Source of the DNA: a bacterium | Lineage (GTDB): Bacteria; Patescibacteriota; SICC01 | NCBI GenBank assembly: GCA_030699935.1 | Contig: JAUYKS010000024.1 | Span: forward strand, 1 to 34,039 | Direction of reading: 5' to 3' | Length of the DNA: 34,039 nt | In this document: positions 1 to 8,210 of the stretch, piece after piece | Numbering within the stretch: the first letter of the stretch is position 1 | How the letters are laid out: the number at the start of each line of letters is the position of its first letter | The notes under the pieces: model-generated | Seen by the model: only the letters and a program-made list of their open reading frames with translations | The model's database searches: none | Told to the model about the DNA's origin: nothing | Position numbers and translations under genes: made by a program

Positions 1-3000
1 ACCCACTCGCGCTACTACTACAATAAGACGAACAGCGACGGTGGGGCGATGAGTGCCGCGTACTTCAACGGGGTGGACCAGGGTACACGGTTCGACAGCT
101 CGACTTACCCCAACCTGAACGGCAACTACGTGTTCTTGATCAAAGTGGTTAACTTCCAGGACCGGTTCAATGGATACGTGACTGACTACACGACAATTGA
201 CAAAGACGATTTTGATAAGGGATGCGTCGAAGGAAGTGCAGGGAATACGGTCGGGTGCCCTGATGCTATCCTGAAGTACGCCAAGTCACGCGGCATCGAA
301 GGACCACTGGTACAGGACGGATATTACCTCAGGACTCCGAAAGATTTAGCGGGCGGGAGGCAACACCTCGCCAGCGCCCCGAACCGGGTAGCTTTCAACG
401 TGAACTACGGTCCGGTGACCGGTGCCGGCAACCCCGGACAGGAACACGAGTACGAGGAAATGGCCGGCCAGACCTATCGGGGTTTGCGCTTCCAGACAGG
501 AGGGGCGGGATGCCGGAACGACGGCTTTTCCCAGCGGCCGGGCAAGCCTGATTACTTGACGGGTTTTCCTTTCTTCGGAGTCGGAAATGCCGATTGGGAT
601 AACAGCGCCTTTAACTATGGAGGGTTCGAAGGTCCGCCGCCATCCTCCCCGAACTACGACCATGACATCCATGCCAGTATCTCGAGGCTTGGCACTAGTG
701 ACGACTACGGAACACTGACGAGCAATCCGCAAGGTCCTAAAAATGTCGCGGTTGGCACCATCAGCGGAAGCTGGCAGGATTATCCCGGATTCGCCATAAG
801 CCTGGATAACCCCGGAGGACCTGGTGGCTTTGGCGGCGGCGGCGGCGTTTTCCAACCGTATTGGTATAAGAACGAGCAATACGCCGGAGATGTCAGTATT
901 TCCGGATGGAACGACGGTAACAACATTGCCCAAGGCGGCGCCCCCTTCACCTGGGGCTACTGGCCGACGTGTCTGCGCGACGGGACCGGCGGCGAAGATG
1001 AATTTAAAGTCACAGCCCACACCCCCAAGTCGATCTTCAATAGCTACAAATACAACGGCCGCGACACCTTCAACCAGACCAACAACGCCAACGACGCCGT
1101 CGTGGACTTCGCGTTCCAGTACACGCTGCCGGAAACCCGCGGTCAGGTGAAATACTACGTCGTCGTGAACCGTGCCTCCGACGGGGCGCAAATGGCACGC
1201 TCCGATCAGACGGCCGATAACGTCGGGCCAGGCCCGCACCAGGTCCGCTTCCCGATCCAGACGAATTCCTTCGAGAAAAACACCAATTACACCTGGAAAG
1301 CCTGCGTGGATCCGGGTCCTCAACCGGCTCCGGGTACATGTACGAGTCCCATCACCTTCCAGGTCAACAAGGGCCCGACCGCCGAAGTCGTCTCCGGCGA
1401 CCCGGACTACAACACCAACACCGGCAACGTGAACTACAACTGTTCCAAACTGGCGGTCAAGCTGACCGATCCCGAAGCCGGGACCACGTCCGGGTCCCAA
1501 GTCCGGCCGTACTTCGCGGTCAGCTGGACCAAGGACGGAAAGACCAACGTCGTCACCAGCTTCAACCGCGGCGGCCTGAACAGCGACAGCTGGGGCAAAT
1601 GGGTGAACAGCAGCGGCTCGGCCACCAACGGCTACAAAGCCAGCGGCAGCACCTTCACCAGCGACGAGGTGAAGCCGGTGACCTGGACGGTGACCAGTCC
1701 GACCGGTTCGGTCACCAGCAAGAGCGTCCCGAACAAGACGCTCACCCAGTTCCTGCAGCAGGACGTGCCTGAAGGCGCGGACGTGAACTGGACGGCCAGC
1801 GGCGAAGACCGCTACGGCGCCTCCGACGTGGGCACCAGCGCCAGCGACACGTTCTACAGCCTTTTCTCGACTCCGCGGGCAACGCACCACGCCTCGTCAC
1901 TGGGCGACGTCACGAAGCAGGTTTCCATGAACTACCGCCGCTTCGGCGCGCCGACCGGTGCCGGCTTCCACAAGAACACCCGGCCCAACCTGCTGCCGCC
2001 GGGCTCCACCAAGAAGTTCTTCGACCTGAACGGCGCCGTGACCGAAGACATCACGGACGGGCAGCTGGTCCGGGTCGAGACCAAGCTCAAGAACACCGGC
2101 GAGACGCCGACCAAGAAGTACGAGATCTACGACTACCTCGGCTCGATCCGCGACTTCGAGCCGCCGATCACGACCAGCTCGGACTTGCCGATCACCGTCC
2201 AGTACAACGACGGCGCGGAGCGGGCGGTCGAGCCGCTGATCAGCCGGGTGATCCCGAACCGCTCTAACGGAAACCTCGACCAGGTCGAGAACGTTATCAG
2301 CTCCGACGACGACCGCCGGGCCAGCTACAAGCTGGACTTCGGTACGAACCCCGACCAAGCCGCGAACGTGTCGGTCACCAAGAACGGCAAGGACTACTCA
2401 AGCTGCTCGTACGCGAGCACCGGGCTCTACTGCGCGACCGACTACGCCGCCTACCCGAATTCGGTCTACTTCTACTGCGGATTCGATGGGCGGTGGGTAG
2501 GTGGCTGCAACGGGGGTTACGACGCGTCGGCGGTCTGGTCCTACCGGCTCGACGGCGCCCCCACCGGTACGTATGACCTGACATTGAGCTATTACAACCG
2601 TCCGAACCCGGACTATCCGCCGCCTAACTACGGAAGCTATCACGTCAAGGTCGATTACCCGGGCGGGTCACGGACGGTCAACTTGCCGATCGAGTCAAAC
2701 AGCCAGGCGAACGGCCTGCACACGTTCGTCCTGCAGGGCCTGGACATCACCGGTGCCAACCCGACCGTCACCCTCACCTGGGACAACGATGCCTGGAATC
2801 CCGGCGACGCCAACTTCGGCCTGAACTCGCTGCGCCTGGCCACCGCCGAGGACGACACGTCCGATTCGATCCTGCGCCGCGGCCAACTGAACCCAGGCGA
2901 GACCGTCGCGCTCCGTTACTACGTCCGCGCCAACCGCAACCGGACGACCACCGACGACTCCGACCCGAACAACAACTTCCAGCGGCGGCTTAAGGTGGGT

Positions 3001-3954
3001 TCGGCCACCGGCCCGATCGTACCGCAGCCCGACCCCAAGGGCGGCACGGTCGACGTCGGCGACGCCCACGTGTTCGTGCCGTACTCCGAGGACTACTGCA
3101 ACCGGTCCAACCCGCTGCTCAACCACACCTGCGAGTTCGAGCCGGGAGACGTCCTGGCGCCGTGGCTCCGCGGGCAGCGCGGCTCGATCGCCTCGAACGA
3201 GGGCATCTTCGGCTACGACCCGCTGGCCGGCGAGGAGAACGCCACTTTCCTGGTCCAGGCCAACGGCGTCCTGTCGCACTTCAGCGGCGGGGCCGGTAAC
3301 CTCGGCGGATACCAGGCGGCGCCGGCCACCTGCGCTCCGTCCGGCGACCTCGACTGGCGCAAGGAGATGTACAAGAACATCCAGAAGCTGGTGGCGGGAG
3401 ACACGCACAACATGGGGTCGACAGTCCCCGCGGTGATGAACTTGGAGTCCGGCGGCAACGTCTGGTATCGCGACGGCGACCTGACGCTTCCCGCCCGTCC
3501 GGACCCGGCCCGGTTCCGCGGCGTCGGGACGATCGTCGTGAAGGGGAACCTCACGATCGAGGGCGAGATGGCCTACGACACCAATAACACCGCGATCAAC
3601 TCGCTCGGCATCATCGTGCTCGGCAACATCAACGTGAAGGATTCGGTCACCAAGATGGTCGGGACCTACTACGTCTCCGACATCGACCGCGACCTGGCCG
3701 GCCAAAGCAACGGCTGCCCGGTAGTCGACGCCGCCAACGGGGTCTTCACGACCGGCAGCTCGAAGACGCGTCTGGACGTGAGAGGCGCGCTGGTGGCGAG
3801 GCAGTTCAACTTCCAGCGGTACTTCGTCGACCCGAGCGACTCGGTCGCCGATCCGGCCGAGAACGTCTACTACGACGGCCGCGTGGTCGCCAACACGCCG
3901 CCCGGGTTCGGCGTCTTCCGCGATACGGCATCGTGGTATGAGATAGCGCCGTAG
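1..3954 (+). CDS. Large secreted/surface protein, 5'-truncated by window edge, upstream of pilMNO (possible pilus-associated adhesin)
   Basis: Frame is open from base 1 (THSRYYYNKTNSDGGAMSAAYF...), so the ATG at 49 is unlikely to be the true start. Ser/Thr/Asn/Gly-rich; C-terminus has beta-strand-like GTIVVKGNLTIEG...IIVLGNINVKD. Only 61 nt before pilM. Confidence 0.75.
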   Translation, partial: THSRYYYNKTNSDGGAMSAAYFNGVDQGTRFDSSTYPNLNGNYVFLIKVVNFQDRFNGYVTDYTTIDKDDFDKGCVEGSAGNTVGCPDAILKYAKSRGIEGPLVQDGYYLRTPKDLAGGRQHLASAPNRVAFNVNYGPVTGAGNPGQEHEYEEMAGQTYRGLRFQTGGAGCRNDGFSQRPGKPDYLTGFPFFGVGNADWDNSAFNYGGFEGPPPSSPNYDHDIHASISRLGTSDDYGTLTSNPQGPKNVAVGTISGSWQDYPGFAISLDNPGGPGGFGGGGGVFQPYWYKNEQYAGDVSISGWNDGNNIAQGGAPFTWGYWPTCLRDGTGGEDEFKVTAHTPKSIFNSYKYNGRDTFNQTNNANDAVVDFAFQYTLPETRGQVKYYVVVNRASDGAQMARSDQTADNVGPGPHQVRFPIQTNSFEKNTNYTWKACVDPGPQPAPGTCTSPITFQVNKGPTAEVVSGDPDYNTNTGNVNYNCSKLAVKLTDPEAGTTSGSQVRPYFAVSWTKDGKTNVVTSFNRGGLNSDSWGKWVNSSGSATNGYKASGSTFTSDEVKPVTWTVTSPTGSVTSKSVPNKTLTQFLQQDVPEGADVNWTASGEDRYGASDVGTSASDTFYSLFSTPRATHHASSLGDVTKQVSMNYRRFGAPTGAGFHKNTRPNLLPPGSTKKFFDLNGAVTEDITDGQLVRVETKLKNTGETPTKKYEIYDYLGSIRDFEPPITTSSDLPITVQYNDGAERAVEPLISRVIPNRSNGNLDQVENVISSDDDRRASYKLDFGTNPDQAANVSVTKNGKDYSSCSYASTGLYCATDYAAYPNSVYFYCGFDGRWVGGCNGGYDASAVWSYRLDGAPTGTYDLTLSYYNRPNPDYPPPNYGSYHVKVDYPGGSRTVNLPIESNSQANGLHTFVLQGLDITGANPTVTLTWDNDAWNPGDANFGLNSLRLATAEDDTSDSILRRGQLNPGETVALRYYVRANRNRTTTDDSDPNNNFQRRLKVGSATGPIVPQPDPKGGTVDVGDAHVFVPYSEDYCNRSNPLLNHTCEFEPGDVLAPWLRGQRGSIASNEGIFGYDPLAGEENATFLVQANGVLSHFSGGAGNLGGYQAAPATCAPSGDLDWRKEMYKNIQKLVAGDTHNMGSTVPAVMNLESGGNVWYRDGDLTLPARPDPARFRGVGTIVVKGNLTIEGEMAYDTNNTAINSLGIIVLGNINVKDSVTKMVGTYYVSDIDRDLAGQSNGCPVVDAANGVFTTGSSKTRLDVRGALVARQFNFQRYFVDPSDSVADPAENVYYDGRVVANTPPGFGVFRDTASWYEIAP

Positions 3955-3983
3955 CTGGTATCATCAATAAGGAAAAGGGGAAC

Positions 3984-4019
3984 ATGACACACACACGAAA
4001 CGACAGGGGGAGCCGGTGA
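3984..4019 (+). other. Candidate mini-ORF (MTHTRNDRGSR*) whose TGA overlaps the GTG start of pilM
   Basis: ATG 3984, stop TGA 4017-4019 overlapping GTG 4016; purine-rich aaggaaaagggg upstream. Confidence 0.35.
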
Positions 4020-5155
4020 CCTTGTTCGGCAAACAGCAGGAGTTCTTCGGGCTGGATATCTCCGGTACCTCGGTGAAGGTCGTCCAACTGAAGCCCGGGC
4101 CGTCGAAGCCATCGCTGGTCGCCTACGGCGGGATGGTGCTGCCGGTCGGCTCGATGCAGTCCGACTCCGAGGTCGACCTCCAGAACGTCTCCAACGCGAT
4201 CCGGCAGGTCGTCAAGAAGGCCAAGATCTCGGCCACCCAATGCGTAGCGGCGCTGCCCGGCTCCGGCGTGTTCACTAGCATCATCCGGATGCCGGCGATG
4301 CCGAAAGGCGAGCTGGCCGATTCGATCCGCTGGCAGGCCAAGCAATACGTCCCGTCGCCGCTGGAAGAGGTGATCCTCGACTGGCACGTGGTCGGCGAGC
4401 ACGTCAAGAAACCGGCGCCCGGCCAGAAGGCGGCCGGCACGGCGGGCACGGCCGACGCCGCGGACTCCGCCGGCCAATCCGGCGGCTCCGGCACCGCGGC
4501 CACGGCCGGCGACAAGGAGATCGAAGTGATGCTGATCGCCGCCCCGATCGCCCTGGTCCGCAAATACGTGAAGATCATCGGCGGCGCCGGGCTCAAGCCG
4601 CTGGCGCTGGAGATCGAACCGCTCAGCCTGGCGCGCAGCGTCGTCGGCGTGCGGCAGGAACCGGTGGTCGTGCTCGACGTCGGGCAGGCTGGCTCCGAGA
4701 TCTCAATCGTCGAGAACGGCATCATCCGGCTCAACCGGAACACCACGGCCGGCGGCGGCGCCCTGACCCGCGCGATTTCGCAGAGCCTCGGCGTGGACGC
4801 CAACCGTGCCGAGCAGTTCAAGCGGGACTTCGGCCTCCGCGAGGACAAGCTCGAGGGTCAGATCCCCAAGGCGGTGAAGCCGGTGCTCGACACGATGGTC
4901 GCCGAGATCCGGCGGTCGCTCGACTTCTACCGCGAACAGCCGCACCCGCAGGGAGACATCCGCGAGATGGTGGTGGTCGGCGGCACGGCCCGCATGCCGG
5001 AATTGCTGCCGCTGCTCTCCGGCACCTTCGGCGTGGAGGCGAAGATCGGCGATCCCTGGGCGAACGTCAACTACGCGTCCGCGCTCAAGCAACAGCTGCA
5101 CGAGCTGGCCCCTTCGTTCTCGGTGACCGTGGGCTTGGCCATGCGGGAAATGTAA
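4016..5155 (+). CDS. pilM: Type IV pilus assembly protein PilM (GTG start)
   Basis: FGLDISGTSVKVVQL and VVVGGTARMPELLPLLS actin-like ATPase motifs; followed by pilN/pilO; SD-like aggggga. Confidence 0.9.
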   Translation: MTLFGKQQEFFGLDISGTSVKVVQLKPGPSKPSLVAYGGMVLPVGSMQSDSEVDLQNVSNAIRQVVKKAKISATQCVAALPGSGVFTSIIRMPAMPKGELADSIRWQAKQYVPSPLEEVILDWHVVGEHVKKPAPGQKAAGTAGTADAADSAGQSGGSGTAATAGDKEIEVMLIAAPIALVRKYVKIIGGAGLKPLALEIEPLSLARSVVGVRQEPVVVLDVGQAGSEISIVENGIIRLNRNTTAGGGALTRAISQSLGVDANRAEQFKRDFGLREDKLEGQIPKAVKPVLDTMVAEIRRSLDFYREQPHPQGDIREMVVVGGTARMPELLPLLSGTFGVEAKIGDPWANVNYASALKQQLHELAPSFSVTVGLAMREM

Positions 5156-5167
5156 CTGCTAGCTACC

Positions 5168-5917
5168 ATGCCGCTTATCAACATCAACCTCCTGCAGCGC
5201 GAGCAATCGACGGTCAGCCGGCTCTCGCAAGCCACCACGATCGTCGGGGTGGTGTCGGGATCGATCGTGGTCCTGCTGCTGTTGGTGGTGGTGTTCCTGT
5301 ATACGACGATCGCGATCCGGTCGGGTCAGAAGGACGGATTGGTGCAGGAGCAGACGGAACTGGCCAAGAAAGCGGACGCGATCTCCGAATTCGAGCAAGT
5401 GTTCTATCCCGAGATGACGCTCAGCGAGCAGGCCGGAGCGTACCAGAAACAAGTCGACGGCGTCAAGGAATTAGTCGATAACCATAAGTATTTCTCGCTG
5501 TACCTGACCGAGATCGCGGTGAACACGCCGCCCACCGTGGTGTACCAGTCGTTCGGCTCGGACAGCGCCGACCGGCTGATCGTGACCGGCACCGCGTCGA
5601 CCTATGGCGACGTTTCCAAATTGGCGAATCGGTTCGAGGGGCTCTCCTTCGCGAAGGGGGCGTCGATCCAGGACGCGCGGCTGAACCGCGACCCCGGCAA
5701 GAAGCCGATTCAGTTCACGCTGGTGATCGAGTTGAAGTCGGCGGCGGAACTCGACAAGCTGCCGGCGCCGGACCGGCCGTCCGGGTCCTCGGCCGGCGAT
5801 GCCGACGGCAAGGCTCCGAAGGAAGGTGCCTCGCCGTCGCCGTCCGCTTCCGGATCTCCGGACTCGGCCGGTCCGCCCGGACTCGGCACCAGCTCGTTAC
5901 CGTTGGGGGGTGAGTGA
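5168..5917 (+). CDS. pilN: PilN-like type IV pilus assembly protein
   Basis: N-terminal MPLININLLQRE motif followed by one TM helix; between pilM and pilO. Confidence 0.85.
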   Translation: MPLININLLQREQSTVSRLSQATTIVGVVSGSIVVLLLLVVVFLYTTIAIRSGQKDGLVQEQTELAKKADAISEFEQVFYPEMTLSEQAGAYQKQVDGVKELVDNHKYFSLYLTEIAVNTPPTVVYQSFGSDSADRLIVTGTASTYGDVSKLANRFEGLSFAKGASIQDARLNRDPGKKPIQFTLVIELKSAAELDKLPAPDRPSGSSAGDADGKAPKEGASPSPSASGSPDSAGPPGLGTSSLPLGGE

Positions 5918-6630
5918 TGGCCCGGCGTCCGATCATCAGCCTGAGCGGCAAGTACAACACCATCGCCGCGATCATCGGAGTGGCGCTGTTGCTCGGCATC
6001 CTGATCCTATTGTTCCTGGTCCGCCCGGCCTGGGCCAAGCTGCAGGACCTGGGCAAGCAGATCCCGGTCGAACAGCAGAAGCGGGACCTGGCCAAGCAGG
6101 ACTTCGAGAACCTGGAAGTCGCCAAGCAGTTCTTCGACGATCGGACGGACAACGTGGAACTGGTGAATACGTCGCTGCCGATCGAGCCGGAAGTGCCGTC
6201 GATCCTCCTGATTCTCGAGGGGCTGGCGATCGACTCCGGCGTGCAGTTGGACGGATTCACGCCGCAGCAGCTCGGCGTGGAGAGCGGGGTCGCGGAACAG
6301 CAGGACCGTCCGGCCGGCGTCGATTCGCTGGAAGTCACCGCCAACTTCAGCGGCCGATATCCGCAGTTGATCAGCTTCCTGTACAGCTTGGAGCGGAGCC
6401 TGCGGCTCGTCGACGTGAAGTCGATCAACGTGAACGCGGTGAAAGGCTCTTCCGAAGACCCGGTGATCACGGGTAACATTTCGTTCACCGCGTATTACAA
6501 GACCGTCGAGGGCGGGCCGAAGCCTTCGGGAGGCAGTGACGCGGGCGGCAGTACGGGCACGGGTGCTGCCAGCGGCGGCAGCAGCGGTAGCGCCGCGCCA
6601 CCCCCACCGCCACCGGGAGGAGCGACCTGA
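5914..6630 (+). CDS. pilO: PilO-like type IV pilus assembly protein
   Basis: Single TM plus coiled coil, position after pilN, start overlapping pilN stop; Gly/Ser/Pro-rich tail. Confidence 0.8.
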   Translation: MMARRPIISLSGKYNTIAAIIGVALLLGILILLFLVRPAWAKLQDLGKQIPVEQQKRDLAKQDFENLEVAKQFFDDRTDNVELVNTSLPIEPEVPSILLILEGLAIDSGVQLDGFTPQQLGVESGVAEQQDRPAGVDSLEVTANFSGRYPQLISFLYSLERSLRLVDVKSINVNAVKGSSEDPVITGNISFTAYYKTVEGGPKPSGGSDAGGSTGTGAASGGSSGSAAPPPPPPGGAT

Positions 6631-6914
6631 TGGATATGCTGCGCAAACTGGCGCCCTGGCAGATCATCGCGGCCGCGGTCGGCGTGCTGATCGTGATGCT
6701 GGTCGGCGGCTACTTCCTGGTAGCGTTCCTGACCACCACGCCGGTACCGGAAGCGGCCCGGAGCAACGTTCCGGCCGACCTGGACAGCAAGTCGAACGGT
6801 GAGACCCTGAAGAAGCTCGAGGTATTCGAAGCGCCCAAGGACGGCCCGCTGGCGCCGCAGCCGGTCGAGACCGTCGACCCGAACGAGCCGAGCACGGTCA
6901 ACCCGTTCCAATAG
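6630..6914 (+). CDS. Small single-TM protein of the pilMNO operon (PilP-position, identity unknown)
   Basis: TGATG overlap with pilO; one TM helix and Pro-rich tail. Confidence 0.65.
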   Translation: MDMLRKLAPWQIIAAAVGVLIVMLVGGYFLVAFLTTTPVPEAARSNVPADLDSKSNGETLKKLEVFEAPKDGPLAPQPVETVDPNEPSTVNPFQ

Positions 6915-6932
6915 GCGGGACGGCTATCGCGC

Positions 6933-6961
6933 TTCATAACTGATTAGCAACCTTCTATAAT
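6933..6961 (+). promoter_or_regulatory. Candidate promoter TTCATA-17-TATAAT, leaderless-type, for ORF at 6970
   Basis: TATAAT at 6956-6961; ATG at 6970 is 8 nt downstream. Confidence 0.5.
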
Positions 6962-6969
6962 TGAAGGCG

Positions 6970-7371
6970 ATGGTCAGGTTGCATGATTTAAAGAAGCGGA
7001 CCCGGGACAACTACAAGAGGATCGGGTCGATAAAATGTCCGATTCTCGGAGAAACCGTGTATTTTACTTCGGAGGGATTCAACCATCTCGTCTATAAATC
7101 TTATGGGCGGCCCCGGACGGTACAGGAGCAATTCATGAAGCTGAAGTGCTTCGAACATGCCACGTCCGTCCTCCGGGACGCGACCCTGGTCAAGGAGGTC
7201 CGCAAAGTCCGGATAAAGAAGAAAGGGAAGTGGAAGAAGGCCATCCAATATGGAATCGTGCACGAAGTGAAGCGAGGCAAAAGGATTCGGGTGGTAGTTG
7301 AGAAAATCGGCAAAACCGGTAAGCACAAGTTCGTCAGCGTAATGCCGGAAGACAACGCTTCGAAATACTAA
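6970..7371 (+). CDS. Small basic protein, possibly RelE/barnase-like nuclease fold (PBECR-like); uncertain
   Basis: MVRLHDLKKRTRDNYKRIGSIKCPILGETVYFTSEGFNHLVYKSYGR...; K/R-rich with C-terminal beta-strand-like segments; visibly lower GC than flanking pil genes. Confidence 0.6.
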   Translation: MVRLHDLKKRTRDNYKRIGSIKCPILGETVYFTSEGFNHLVYKSYGRPRTVQEQFMKLKCFEHATSVLRDATLVKEVRKVRIKKKGKWKKAIQYGIVHEVKRGKRIRVVVEKIGKTGKHKFVSVMPEDNASKY

Positions 7372-7570
7372 AAAGCGAACACTAAAAAGCGCCCGGACGG
7401 ACGCTGATTAGTGTGCCCGCTCTCGGCTTAGACATGTCTTAGCCGAAGAAGGGCTTTGGCCCACGAGCACATTTCGGATACTAGTCGTTTTCACACCGGA
7501 TGTCAATGGGGAAAAACAGTTTATTTTCCTTTGTTAAGTAACTTTTTAAGCAACCTATACTTGTAGTGAT

Positions 7571-8047
7571 ATGCCCAGAATCGCATTGAGAAAAGTTAAG
7601 ACCGCCGATAAGGAGCATTTTGCCCGTTGGTGGAGAGACCGGGATCTGCTCAGGCTGACGAGCGGTGTTTTGCGGCGCGCTACGGACGAGGAAGTCGACG
7701 GCTATTTTAAGAACATTCTGGAAAACGAAGAGGATCACCATTTCGTAATAACTTCAGGCGGGAAAGCCATCGGCCACTTGTCCCTAGCCAAGAGGCGTAA
7801 CGGTTGGCATGAAACTCAGATAGTCATTGGCGAAAAAGGATATCGAGGGAAGGGATATGGCTCGAAAGCGATTAAGCTCCTTTTGCAGAGGGCAAGGCGC
7901 CTCAATATTTCCAAAATTTACTTGGAAGTAAGGCCCGACAATGCCAGGGCGATTCGCGCCTACGAGCGTTGTGGTTTTCGTAAAGTAAGAACCGTTCTCC
8001 ACCCGAAGAACAAACGCTTACCGAAGACGGAACGAATGGAATTGTGA
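7571..8047 (+). CDS. GNAT family N-acetyltransferase
   Basis: IVIGEKGYRGKGYGSKAIKLLLQRA (acetyl-CoA binding) and YLEVRPDNARAIRAYERCGFRKV motifs. Confidence 0.9.
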   Translation: MPRIALRKVKTADKEHFARWWRDRDLLRLTSGVLRRATDEEVDGYFKNILENEEDHHFVITSGGKAIGHLSLAKRRNGWHETQIVIGEKGYRGKGYGSKAIKLLLQRARRLNISKIYLEVRPDNARAIRAYERCGFRKVRTVLHPKNKRLPKTERMEL

Positions 8048-8090
8048 TCACGAATCCCGGCCTCCACAGCACACGGCGCAAAATTCATCG

Positions 8091-8119
8091 TTGACAAAAA
8101 GCATTATTTATGCTATTGT
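8091..8119 (+). promoter_or_regulatory. Sigma70-type promoter TTGACA-17-TATTGT for pilB-pilT-pilC
   Basis: Consensus -35 (8091-8096), 17-nt spacer, -10 TATTGT (8114-8119). Confidence 0.65.
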
Positions 8120-8210
8120 TATCTAATTTTCCGAGATGCGTAGGCGCAGCCGCGTCGCACGATCCGCGGCTCACGCGCGCCAGCACTCCGGAGAAGGAAA
8201 TACAAACACC

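Noticed and set aside
49-51. ATG at 49 as start of the first gene
   Set aside because: Reading frame is open to base 1; the gene is truncated by the window.
346-1890. Long minus-strand ORFs (also 8628-10139, 15961-17331, 13296-14120)
   Set aside because: Antisense to well-supported genes with recognisable motifs; shadow ORFs typical of GC-rich coding DNA, with no recognisable domains.
7424-7473. tRNA or known riboswitch
   Set aside because: No T-arm consensus or recognised riboswitch core; only simple inverted repeats.
8136-8210. Upstream ATG of pilB
   Set aside because: The extension MRRRSRVARSAAHARQHSGEGNTNT is not PilB-like; ATG 8211 has a plausible SD.
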